Of a DNA stretch of 7,011 bases, positions 1 to 5,338 are shown one piece after another; within the stretch, counting starts at the first letter, position 1, and each line of letters begins with the position of its first letter. The translations under genes and the position numbers were made by a program. Source of the stretch: Dehalococcoidia bacterium (lineage in GTDB: Bacteria; Chloroflexota; Dehalococcoidia; GIF9; AB-539-J10). The stretch is taken from contig JAUVYD010000079.1 in NCBI GenBank assembly GCA_030603265.1, forward strand, positions 1-7,011, given 5' to 3'. The notes beneath the pieces were generated by a model that was not told the DNA's origin, did not search any database, and saw nothing but the letters and a program-made list of their open reading frames with translations.

Positions 1-861
1 GTTCCACTCGACGACGTGACGGAGGTGAGCAACTATGTGGCTGCCCTCGACCACGGGCTGAAGCGCCTCTGCGGAGGGTTTCCCCTCTCTCTCCGCTTGG
101 TCAAGGAGATCCATGCGATGCTGCTCTCCAAGGGCCGTGGCAGCGACCAAACCCCCGGAGAGTTTCGACGCACCCAGAACTGGATAGGCGGCACGCGACC
201 GGGCAACGCCGCGTTTGTGCCGCCTCCCGCCAGTGAGCTACCGGATTGCCTGGCAAAACTGGAGTTGTTCCTGCATGACCAGCCCGAACCGACGCCGGTC
301 TTGCTCAAAGCCGCGCTGGCCCACGTTCAGTTCGAGACCATACATCCCTTTTTGGACGGCAATGGCCGGCTCGGCCGGTTGCTCATTACGCTGCTTCTGT
401 GTGAGGGGAAGGTGCTGCGCCAGCCGATGCTATACCTCAGCCTCTACTTCAAGATGCATCGGCAGGCGTATTACGAGGCGCTAAACAACGTGCGTCTCGC
501 TGGAGACTGGGAGGCGTGGCTCGACTTCTTTGCCGAGGCCGTGATTGTCACAGCGGCGCAGGCAGTCGATGCCGCAAGGCAATTGCTCGACATTGCAGCC
601 GAAGATCGCCAAAGAATCGCAGGGCTTCGGCGAGCAGCGGCATCAGCTCTCGTCGTTCATGAGGCGCTGCTCGAGCACCCCATAGCAACGTCCGGATGGT
701 TGGTGAATAAGACCGGCTTGTCGGCTCCCACGGTCAACAAGAGCCTCGCGCTTCTGGTCCGAGTGGGAGTGATTCGCGAGCTGACAGGTAGGCGCCGTGG
801 CCGGGTCTTCATCTACCAGCGCTGCCTCGACATCTTGAATCGCGGTACCGAGCTGCCTTGA
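1..861 (+). CDS. Fic-domain protein with C-terminal winged helix, 5' end missing
   Basis: The frame is open from the first base, so the gene starts before the window; the GTG at 16 is unlikely to be the true start because residues before it also fit the family. There are 286 visible residues. The Fic active-site motif HPFLDGNGR lies at about residues 115-123, followed by LGR. Upstream is the typical TPGEFRRTQNWIGG segment, which precedes the substrate-binding flap. Fic enzymes usually transfer AMP from ATP to a hydroxyl side chain of a target protein; the catalytic His and the phosphate-binding GNGR are intact. The last 70 or so residues (SGWLVNKTGLSAPTVNKSL, then a basic RRRGR wing) form a winged helix-turn-helix, the common Fic plus wHTH layout of about 370 residues. 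The N-terminal part, where the inhibitory (S/T)xxxE(G/N) helix of this class would sit, is outside the window, so self-inhibition cannot be judged. Target unknown. Confidence 0.93.
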   Translation, partial: VPLDDVTEVSNYVAALDHGLKRLCGGFPLSLRLVKEIHAMLLSKGRGSDQTPGEFRRTQNWIGGTRPGNAAFVPPPASELPDCLAKLELFLHDQPEPTPVLLKAALAHVQFETIHPFLDGNGRLGRLLITLLLCEGKVLRQPMLYLSLYFKMHRQAYYEALNNVRLAGDWEAWLDFFAEAVIVTAAQAVDAARQLLDIAAEDRQRIAGLRRAAASALVVHEALLEHPIATSGWLVNKTGLSAPTVNKSLALLVRVGVIRELTGRRRGRVFIYQRCLDILNRGTELP

Positions 862-956
862 GTGGAATCATGCGGACACCTTGCTCGTATCGCGGAGTCT
901 GAAGCTACTGCTGGCTGTTTCGGGAAGAAATCGCTCATTGCGTGGCAGTCTCGGAC

Positions 957-1065
957 CTAGGAGCCTGTCGGAATAATGTCCGGTCTAGCTTCAACATGTG
1001 GAAAGGACCGAAAGAATCTAGCTTCAGGAACTGGCCTATTTGGGCTTACTCCGACACGCTCCTAG
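957..1065. mobile_element. MITE-like insertion with 16-bp inverted repeats and CTAG target duplication
   Basis: Bases 961-976 (GAGCCTGTCGGAATAA) and the reverse complement of 1046-1061 (GAGCGTGTCGGAGTAA) match at 14 of 16 positions. The 101-bp element is flanked by CTAG at 957-960 and CTAG at 1062-1065, as expected for a 4-bp target-site duplication. It has no room for a transposase, so it would be a non-autonomous element or solo remnant mobilised in trans. The ends remind me of some IS1182/IS5-group transposon termini, but I cannot confirm a family. Inside are two direct copies of TCTAGCTTCA at 984-993 and 1017-1026, 33 bp apart. The right CTAG contains the stop codon of the minus-strand protease gene. 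Confidence 0.7.
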
Positions 1066-2165
1066 GGACTCGGAGGGCTCGCGACCAGCGTCGCGTATGT
1101 GAGCTTTTTCGTCTCCTCCCGCCAGTAGATAATCTCGACTTCATCGCCAACCTGTGCGGCGTCTATGGCCCTGGCAAGCGCCTGCGAGTCAACAATCTCC
1201 TCTCCGGCGAACTTGATGATGATATCGCCGGGCTCGAGGCCCGCCTCGTGTGCGGGGCTGTCCGCCACTACACCGGTCACCAGTACGCCCCAGTCGACAG
1301 CGAGCTCGTATTGCTCCGCGACATACGGGTTCATCGTGTAGAGACCGATTCCCAGCCACGGTCTGACGACTCTGCCGCGCTCGATAAGGTCCACGATGAT
1401 AGGCAACGCCTGGTTGATGCTGATGGCGTAACCCATCCCCTCGACGCCAACCGTGGCGATCTTGATGCTGTTTATGCCGATGACCTCGCCCGCGCTGTCC
1501 ACCAGCGGTCCTCCGCTGTTGCCCGGGTTGATAGCCGCATCCGTCTGCACCAGGTCAAGCAGCGTCTGTCCCGGAGATGACTCGAGCGACACGCCGACCA
1601 CACTCGCAATCCCGCTAGTCGCGCTGATGCCCATGCCGAGCGAGTTGCCGATAGCGACGAGGGCGTCGCCTATCTGCAGTGTCGAGGAGTCGCCGATTGC
1701 GGCGGCCGGCAGGCCATACTCTGCTATCTTGACGACGGCCAGGTCGGTCAACGGATCGGTGTACACGGCGTCGGCCTCGATGTTGCGACCGTCATCCAGC
1801 GTCACCATCACGATCTTCGCCCCCTCTACCACATGGTTGTTCGTGACGATGTACCCATCCTCGCGAATCACCCACCCTGACCCCGCACCACCCTGCGTGC
1901 TCGGGCGATTGAAGACGTCGTAGGTTGTGCTCTCTGTGCTGATGGCCACAACCGATGGTTTCACCTTCGCCACAACCTCGGCAAGACTGGAAAGCTCCTC
2001 GCCGTGTGCCGGAGCGAACCCTGACACGCCCTCATCGACGCCGGCAGGCGCACTCTCGCCCTCCACATCGCCCGCAGGTTGCGCCGGTGCGCAGCCCACG
2101 ATAAGCAAGAGCGCCAGCACGGTAATCAACGCGTACCGCAGGCCACTTCGATACAGCAGTCTCAT
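1062..2165 (-). CDS. htrA: HtrA/DegP-family S1C serine protease, lipoprotein with one PDZ domain
   Basis: The 367-residue product begins with a basic n-region, a hydrophobic stretch and the lipobox LIVGC, so Cys25 would be lipidated and the enzyme tethered outside the cytoplasmic membrane. Residues 26-60 are a flexible Ala/Gly/Glu linker. The trypsin-like domain (about 61-262) has all three catalytic residues in family context: His111 in TNNHVVEG, Asp141 in DPLTDLAVVKI and Ser217 in NPGNSGGPLV. One PDZ domain follows (about 268-362; ADSPAHEAGLEPGDII). HtrA proteins degrade or refold misfolded envelope proteins. Most bacterial relatives are anchored by a transmembrane helix or are soluble, so a lipid anchor is less usual. 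The start is supported by AAGGAG six bases upstream. The stop TAG lies in the CTAG duplicate of the adjacent insertion; the protein ends 5-10 residues past the PDZ fold, so no domain is lost. The symbol is family-level only. Confidence 0.95.
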   Translation of the reverse strand: MRLLYRSGLRYALITVLALLLIVGCAPAQPAGDVEGESAPAGVDEGVSGFAPAHGEELSSLAEVVAKVKPSVVAISTESTTYDVFNRPSTQGGAGSGWVIREDGYIVTNNHVVEGAKIVMVTLDDGRNIEADAVYTDPLTDLAVVKIAEYGLPAAAIGDSSTLQIGDALVAIGNSLGMGISATSGIASVVGVSLESSPGQTLLDLVQTDAAINPGNSGGPLVDSAGEVIGINSIKIATVGVEGMGYAISINQALPIIVDLIERGRVVRPWLGIGLYTMNPYVAEQYELAVDWGVLVTGVVADSPAHEAGLEPGDIIIKFAGEEIVDSQALARAIDAAQVGDEVEIIYWREETKKLTYATLVASPPSP

Positions 2166-2171
2166 TCCCTG

Positions 2172-2177
2172 CTCCTT
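2172..2177 (-). promoter_or_regulatory. Ribosome binding site of the HtrA gene
   Basis: On the minus strand this reads AAGGAG, six bases before the ATG at 2165. It is a near-consensus Shine-Dalgarno sequence and fixes the start in front of the lipoprotein signal. Confidence 0.75.
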
Positions 2178-2216
2178 TCAGAACTCAGCCGCGCCACATC
2201 GCGCGGCCGCACAGTA

Positions 2217-2240
2217 CACTATTCGCCGCATCCACTATTC
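2217..2240 (-). repeat. Two direct GAATAGTG copies upstream of the HtrA gene
   Basis: The minus strand carries GAATAGTG twice, at 2240-2233 and 2224-2217, start-to-start distance 16 bp and about 50-75 bp before the HtrA start codon. Either copy could contribute an AATAGT -10-like hexamer, or the pair could be a regulator-binding direct repeat. The rest of 2166-2391, between the LysE stop and the HtrA start, has no gene and no clear terminator. Function is inferred only from position. Confidence 0.35.
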
Positions 2241-2391
2241 CCCTCCAACCACCCGGATGGCGCAACCGCGCCGAAGGCATGACATCGCTCTCACCGGGAG
2301 GTTCCACCGCACCCGGAAAACCACGAACATCATGATAGCAAGACAATGTGAAAGACATGTGAAGAGAGGGAAGAAACCACGGAGCCGGCGG

Positions 2392-3021
2392 CTAGATGAG
2401 CAGCTTGATGCCCGAGATGATGAACCACACGCCGAAGCCCGCAAGCACCGCGGCGCAGGCGATGAGGATTCCACGGTAGACCCCCGGGGTCCAGAAGCGC
2501 TTCGACGTGAACACTCCCCAGGAAAGGAAAGTGAGCCAGCCAAGGTCACAGAGCCAGTGCGTGACCGCAAACGCCGCAATACCGAGCAGCCCCCACGCGC
2601 CGGCGCTCAGCACAAGGGCCGCTCCCACCGTGACCCACCACACGAACCAGTAGGGATTGGCAATCGTGGCTGTGACACCGGCAAGCACACATCCCCTCGA
2701 TACGTCGCGCCTGTCGTCGAACGCCTCGGGCTTCGTCCTCAATGTCGCTGCCCCCATCCAGATGAGGGCGGCCCCACCGACCAGCCCGACGGCCGCCTTC
2801 ACACCCGGGACGGCCATGACAGTCGCAAAGCCGAGCGCGATGAGGGCAATCATCGGGAACTCGACCATGCCATGGCCGAGTGCAATAAGGGCGCCTGCTT
2901 CCTTGCGCACAGCTCCCTTCGTAACCGTGACAGCCATCACCGGGCCCGGCGCAATCGTCCCGCTGAGCGATATCGCTGTGACGGTCAGCAGAAGCGGCAG
3001 CAATGAGCCCGGTTCTTCCAT
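2392..3021 (-). CDS. LysE/RhtB-family membrane exporter
   Basis: The 209-residue product is almost entirely hydrophobic with about six transmembrane segments (roughly 7-29, 41-63, 65-92, 110-135, 140-172, 185-207), the size and layout of the LysE superfamily. Family signatures are the PGP in IAPGPVMAVTVTKG (residues 23-36) after the first helix and the NP of NPYWFVWW (122-129) in the fourth. Members export amino acids or other small metabolites by proton exchange; the substrate cannot be read from sequence. The ATG at 3021 is preferred over an in-frame TTG at 3042 because the best promoter predicts transcription starting about 5 bases before this ATG, after the TTG. No Shine-Dalgarno precedes either codon. 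The gene is upstream of the HtrA gene on the same strand but separated by 226 bases, so one operon is not certain. Confidence 0.88.
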   Translation of the reverse strand: MEEPGSLLPLLLTVTAISLSGTIAPGPVMAVTVTKGAVRKEAGALIALGHGMVEFPMIALIALGFATVMAVPGVKAAVGLVGGAALIWMGAATLRTKPEAFDDRRDVSRGCVLAGVTATIANPYWFVWWVTVGAALVLSAGAWGLLGIAAFAVTHWLCDLGWLTFLSWGVFTSKRFWTPGVYRGILIACAAVLAGFGVWFIISGIKLLI

Positions 3022-3032
3022 ATGGTCGTCGC

Positions 3033-3061
3033 AGCGTAACAACAGGAAGAGCGGTCGTCAA
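3033..3061 (-). promoter_or_regulatory. Candidate sigma-70 promoter of the LysE-family gene
   Basis: On the minus strand TTGACG (3061-3056) and TACGCT (3038-3033) are separated by exactly 17 bases. The -35 matches consensus at 5 of 6 bases; the -10 keeps the key TA at the start and T at the end. The predicted start of transcription is near 3026, about 5 bases before the ATG at 3021, giving an almost leaderless message, consistent with the missing Shine-Dalgarno. Confidence 0.5.
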
Positions 3062-3143
3062 CCTGGCTTTCGCTGCAGCGCAGGTGGTCTACGATTCAGT
3101 CCGCCCGTGGAGACTGGGTAATGGAGTGTTGGTAAGGGGGATA

Positions 3144-3182
3144 GGCCGGTTCCCCGTAGGGGCCAGACCACTGCGTCCGCCC
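3144..3182 (+). repeat. GTAG-hairpin repeat, degenerate copy 0
   Basis: GTAG at 3156-3159 is followed directly by GGGC (3160-3163), which pairs with GCCC (3179-3182); GAC (3166-3168) can pair with GTC (3175-3177) after mismatches. It looks like a decayed form of the GGGCGGAC-type stem of copy 3. The upstream flank has GGTT but is otherwise poorly conserved. Confidence 0.5.
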
Positions 3183-3200
3183 GTTGTGGGTCGGGCCAAG

Positions 3201-3240
3201 GGGTGGTTCAAATGTAGGGGCACGTTGCACGTGCCCGTGG
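3201..3240 (+). repeat. GTAG-hairpin (REP-like) repeat, copy 1
   Basis: The flank GGGTGGTTCAAAT leads into GTAG (3214-3217), then stem GGGCACGT (3218-3225), loop TGC and ACGTGCCC (3229-3236), a perfect 8-bp stem. Bases 3212-3237 are identical over 26 bp to copy 6 at 6947-6972. Confidence 0.85.
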
Positions 3241-3253
3241 GATGGATGGAGGA

Positions 3254-3269
3254 GCGCTTCGGGAAGCGC
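3254..3269. repeat. GC-rich hairpin in the divergent intergenic region
   Basis: GCGCTT (3254-3259), loop CGGG, AAGCGC (3264-3269). It is not followed by a T tract on either strand and lacks the GTAG flank, so it is neither a clear terminator nor a member of the neighbouring repeat family. A second simple inverted repeat, ACGGTTG/CAACCGT, lies at 3338-3344 and 3356-3362. Apart from these, I see nothing in 3241-3375. Confidence 0.4.
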
Positions 3270-3379
3270 CCGGTGACGGTGGCAGGACGCGGTCGTAGCT
3301 ATCGATCGCCGTTGCTTGTGGCGGGCGGAAGGTCTCGACGGTTGGATTTGGGCTACAACCGTGGTTTCAGACAGTGGCC

Positions 3380-3419
3380 GGGTCGTTCACGAACGACCCC
3401 TACATCTGCAACCACCGCC
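3380..3419 (-). repeat. GTAG-hairpin (REP-like) repeat, copy 2
   Basis: Read on the minus strand: flank GGTGGTTGCAGAT, GTAG (3403-3400), then a perfect 9-bp stem GGGTCGTTC / GAACGACCC (3399-3391 and 3388-3380) with a 2-base loop. The stem sequence is unrelated to that of copy 1 while flank and GTAG are kept. First of four copies in the same orientation, spaced about 50-56 bp. Confidence 0.85.
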
Positions 3420-3434
3420 CAATGCTGACCCCGC

Positions 3435-3474
3435 GGGCGGACACGCAGGTCCGCCCCTACATTCGGACCACCCC
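3435..3474 (-). repeat. GTAG-hairpin (REP-like) repeat, copy 3
   Basis: Minus strand: flank GGGGTGGTCCGAAT, GTAG (3460-3457), stem GGGCGGAC (3456-3449), 6-base loop, GTCCGCCC (3442-3435), a perfect 8-bp stem with a third stem sequence. Copy 7 at the right window edge begins with the same stem type. Confidence 0.85.
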
Positions 3475-3484
3475 ACACCCACCA

Positions 3485-3521
3485 GGCACGTGCAACGTGC
3501 CACTACATTCGCAACCACCAC
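3485..3521 (-). repeat. GTAG-hairpin (REP-like) repeat, copy 4
   Basis: Minus strand: flank GTGGTGGTTGCGAAT, GTAG (3506-3503), one unpaired T, then GGCACGT / loop GCA region / ACGTGCC (3501-3495 and 3491-3485). The stem is that of copies 1 and 6 in opposite orientation, so copies 1 and 4 are inverted relative to each other, as in BIME-type arrangements. Confidence 0.8.
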
Positions 3522-3539
3522 ACCGCGGGCGGTTCCCGC

Positions 3540-3580
3540 AGAGGCGAGGCATGCCAGGCCCCTACATCACGAACCACCAC
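3540..3580 (-). repeat. GTAG-hairpin (REP-like) repeat, copy 5
   Basis: Minus strand: flank GTGGTGGTTCGTGAT, GTAG (3565-3562), then an interrupted stem closing around the palindrome GGCATGCC (3548-3555), with outer pairing between 3558-3563 and 3540-3545. Stem less regular than in copies 1-4 but flank well conserved. Confidence 0.7.
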
Positions 3581-3599
3581 CATGTCCCCTCGCGCAACT

Positions 3600-3628
3600 G
3601 GGAGCGGGCTGGCGTGGAATCCGCTCCC
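3600..3628. repeat. Inverted repeat upstream of the sigma factor gene
   Basis: GGGAGCGG (3600-3607) and CCGCTCCC (3621-3628) form a perfect 8-bp inverted repeat with a 13-base loop. It lacks GTAG and the GGTGGTT flank. It sits about 110 bases before the sigma gene and just before a TACAAT hexamer, so it could be an operator or a transcript hairpin; nothing proves either. Confidence 0.45.
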
Positions 3629-3699
3629 GCCGCGCGCTACAATCTGCACAGGCGTATCGCAGCGGCGCTTGCCCCATCATCCGGGCCCGCGTGTATGAT
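3615..3699 (+). promoter_or_regulatory. Candidate promoter region of the sigma operon
   Basis: Two weak candidates are visible. One is TGGAAT (3615-3620), 17 bases, TACAAT (3638-3643); its GGAAT also resembles an ECF-type -35, which would allow autoregulation. The other is TTGCCC (3669-3674), 19 bases, TATGAT (3694-3699), which lies about 40 bases before the GTG start. Neither has consensus quality in both boxes; I cannot choose between them. Confidence 0.3.
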
Positions 3700-3725
3700 A
3701 CGACAGCATCAAACAAGTACCAGGC

Positions 3726-3730
3726 AGGTG
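3726..3730 (+). promoter_or_regulatory. Ribosome binding site deciding the GTG start of the sigma gene
   Basis: AGGTG, six bases before the GTG at 3737. An in-frame TGA at 3731-3733 excludes any earlier start. Neither the ATG at 3773 nor the one at 3788 has an upstream Shine-Dalgarno of this quality. Confidence 0.6.
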
Positions 3731-3736
3731 TGAATT

Positions 3737-4378
3737 GTGATACTTCCAGGGCTCTTTCGTACATATCTATGGATGCTGGCACAGGCGATGGTCGCCGAAG
3801 AGGGCCACCAGACGGGTGGCCCCGGGAACGACAGCGGAGATAGCGACGACCACGCACGGAGCCGCAGAGAGGCGTTCGCGGAGATGTACGACAACCACAT
3901 GCCGGGCGTCTACAGGTACATATGCTACCGGGTCGGCAACGCGAGCCTCGCGGAGGACCTCACAGCGGACGTTTTCGAGAAGGCGCTGCGGCACTTCGAC
4001 AGCTACAAGAGAGAGAAGGCGAAACTCTCGACATGGCTAACGGCCATCGCCAGGAATACCGTGACCGACTACTTCCGGAAATCGAGCCGGGTGGAGGTCG
4101 TCAGGGAGGACGATGCGCCTGAGGAGGCCTCACGCGAGCCGGGGGTTGAGGAGCAGGTGGCGCGACTGGAGGAGGTGCGGCAACTCAAACTTGGCCTGTC
4201 CACGCTTCCGCAGCTCGACCAGGACATAATCTCTCTCAAGTTCGGCGCAGGAATGAACAACAGGGAAATCGCACGAATGCTGAAGGTGTCGGAGTCAAAC
4301 GTTGGCACGCGGCTCTACCGCGCCGTCAAGAGACTGAGAGATGCCTTCAAGGGATGGAGCAATGGCACGGAGGGATAG
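3737..4378 (+). CDS. ECF-type RNA polymerase sigma factor
   Basis: The 213-residue product has the two-domain ECF sigma layout. Region 2 (about 46-115) runs from AFAEMYDNHMPGVYRYICYRVG through AEDLTADVF (72-80), the core-polymerase and -10 binding part, to STWLTAIARNTVTDYFRK. An acidic linker (119-146) follows, then region 4 (about 150-205), with LPQLDQDIISLKF and the helix-turn-helix NNREIARMLKVSESNVGTRLYRAVKRLR that would read the -35 element. It directs polymerase to a stress-type regulon. The N-terminal extension of about 45 residues before region 2 is longer than usual; the start could instead be ATG 3773 or 3788, but only the GTG has a proper Shine-Dalgarno. The 3' end overlaps the next gene by 17 bases, the usual translational coupling of a sigma factor to its anti-sigma factor. 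Regulon and signal are unknown. Confidence 0.93.
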   Translation: MILPGLFRTYLWMLAQAMVAEEGHQTGGPGNDSGDSDDHARSRREAFAEMYDNHMPGVYRYICYRVGNASLAEDLTADVFEKALRHFDSYKREKAKLSTWLTAIARNTVTDYFRKSSRVEVVREDDAPEEASREPGVEEQVARLEEVRQLKLGLSTLPQLDQDIISLKFGAGMNNREIARMLKVSESNVGTRLYRAVKRLRDAFKGWSNGTEG

Positions 4379-5291
4379 CTCCGAGAAGCGCTTCTCGGAC
4401 GACATCGAGCGCCTGCTCCGGGGGGAGGCGCCCGGACCCACTGCGGGTGACTCCGACTATGCCGGGATGCTGCAGTTCGCGCGCCGGATATTCGCGCTGC
4501 GACAGGAGCCGCGCCCCGAGTTCACCCGGCGGCTCAGGGATGATTTGCTCAGCAGGGCCGTTGAACCGGACGAAGCCCGCGAACACGGAGGTGTCCGCTC
4601 CTTCCTCGACAATCTGCTGTTCGGCCGGCCCGCGCTGCGGCTGGCGCTGGTCTCATCGTTCATTGTACTCGCAGCCGTCGGCCTCATGTGGAGAGCCGGA
4701 ATGATATCGCCGATGATGGAGCAGGCGGGTGAGGCCGCACCGGCCATGCTGGAAGAGGAGGGCGAGGCCGCAACGGCCATGCTGGACGAGGAAGGCGCGG
4801 CTGCGCCACCGGCAAAGGGGGAGGAAGAGGAAGACACCATGCGAGTGACGGAGGAGGCAGAGGAAACAGCAGAAGAGGAGTGTGCACCTGTGCCGGGGTT
4901 CGGCGCGACGGAGATGCCTGTGGACATACGTGCATACACTGCGCCCTCACACAAGTACGGCGCTGCAGTCGAGATATCCATCGTGTTCGAGAACGCGGGA
5001 CCGGGAACACTATCTCTTCAACCATTCCCTCCCCGCGTGCTGATACGGGAGGCAGGGACAGACACGGTCGTACGCAGTTTCGCAGCCGGCACGTCGCAAC
5101 TCGAGCAATCCCCCATGGAGTCGACGCAGTATTCACTCGTGTGGGACCAGAAGGACGACAGCGGCACACAGGTCTCCGCCGGCCGCTACGAGATTGACAT
5201 CGATACCCTCGAGGTATACCCGTCGACGAACGACGTGCCGCTGCCGGCGAGCGCCAGGGGAGTCGTGGCGTTCGACGTAGTCTCCGATTAG
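4362..5291 (+). CDS. Probable membrane anti-sigma factor with BsuPI-like extracytoplasmic domain
   Basis: From the ATG at 4362, which has AAGGG eight bases upstream, 309 residues are encoded; an ATG at 4341 would add seven. Residues 1-88 are charged and cytoplasmic (FSDDIERLLRGE, later EFTRRLRDDLLSR), resembling N-termini of anti-sigma proteins that hold an ECF factor; no zinc-binding HxxxCxxC is present. One transmembrane helix lies at 92-110. Residues 118-173 are a Glu/Ala-rich spacer built partly of 11-residue repeats. Residues about 187-306 look like an Ig-like BsuPI domain: a VEISIVFENAGPGTLSL strand pair and YSLVWDQKDDSGTQVSAGRYEI match its usual WD..D..G..V..G.Y pattern. By position and topology it would sequester the upstream sigma factor and sense an envelope signal. 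The anti-sigma role is inferred from context; the BsuPI resemblance is by eye. Alternative: a membrane-anchored envelope protein merely co-transcribed. Confidence 0.8.
   Translation: MARRDSSEKRFSDDIERLLRGEAPGPTAGDSDYAGMLQFARRIFALRQEPRPEFTRRLRDDLLSRAVEPDEAREHGGVRSFLDNLLFGRPALRLALVSSFIVLAAVGLMWRAGMISPMMEQAGEAAPAMLEEEGEAATAMLDEEGAAAPPAKGEEEEDTMRVTEEAEETAEEECAPVPGFGATEMPVDIRAYTAPSHKYGAAVEISIVFENAGPGTLSLQPFPPRVLIREAGTDTVVRSFAAGTSQLEQSPMESTQYSLVWDQKDDSGTQVSAGRYEIDIDTLEVYPSTNDVPLPASARGVVAFDVVSD
4719..4817 (+). repeat. 33-bp tandem repeat coding the acidic spacer, three units
   Basis: Units at 4719-4751, 4752-4784 and 4785-4817 encode EQAGEAAPAML, EEEGEAATAML and DEEGAAAPPAK. Units 1 and 2 are close at DNA level (both end GGCCATGCTG); unit 3 is diverged. 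In-frame units allow length change of the spacer without loss of frame. Confidence 0.75.
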
Positions 5292-5338
5292 AGGACGCAG
5301 GAGAGATGGAGAAGGACAGGCCGGCCCCTACCCGGCAG

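Noticed and set aside
942..1580. Plus-strand frame of 212 codons running through the MITE-like element into the protease gene
   Set aside because: It crosses an insertion and an antisense coding region and has no family resemblance.
1453..1923. Plus-strand open frame of 156 codons inside the protease gene
   Set aside because: It is antisense to the catalytic domain, including the codons for His111 and Ser217, and shows no start signal or recognisable motif.
1927..3006. Long plus-strand open frame of 359 codons antisense to the LysE-family gene and HtrA start
   Set aside because: It covers two convincing minus-strand genes and the gap between them, is rich in Arg, His and Pro with no domain, and is the expected by-product of high-GC coding on the opposite strand.
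3380..3580. CRISPR array
   Set aside because: The regular 50-56 bp spacing is suggestive, but the conserved part is a flank plus GTAG, the hairpin itself varies, there are inverted copies elsewhere and no cas gene.
3201..3580. Integron attC array
   Set aside because: The hairpins lack the RYYYAAC and GTTRRRY core sites and no cassette genes lie between them.
3003..3857. Several overlapping frames in the divergent intergenic region
   Set aside because: Their products are made of translated hairpin repeats (Pro, Arg, His, Thr rich) and start without Shine-Dalgarno sequences; the repeats explain the open frames.
4341..4361. Upstream ATG start for the putative anti-sigma gene
   Set aside because: It has only a weak purine stretch upstream, while the ATG at 4362 has AAGGG at eight bases; it is kept as an alternative.
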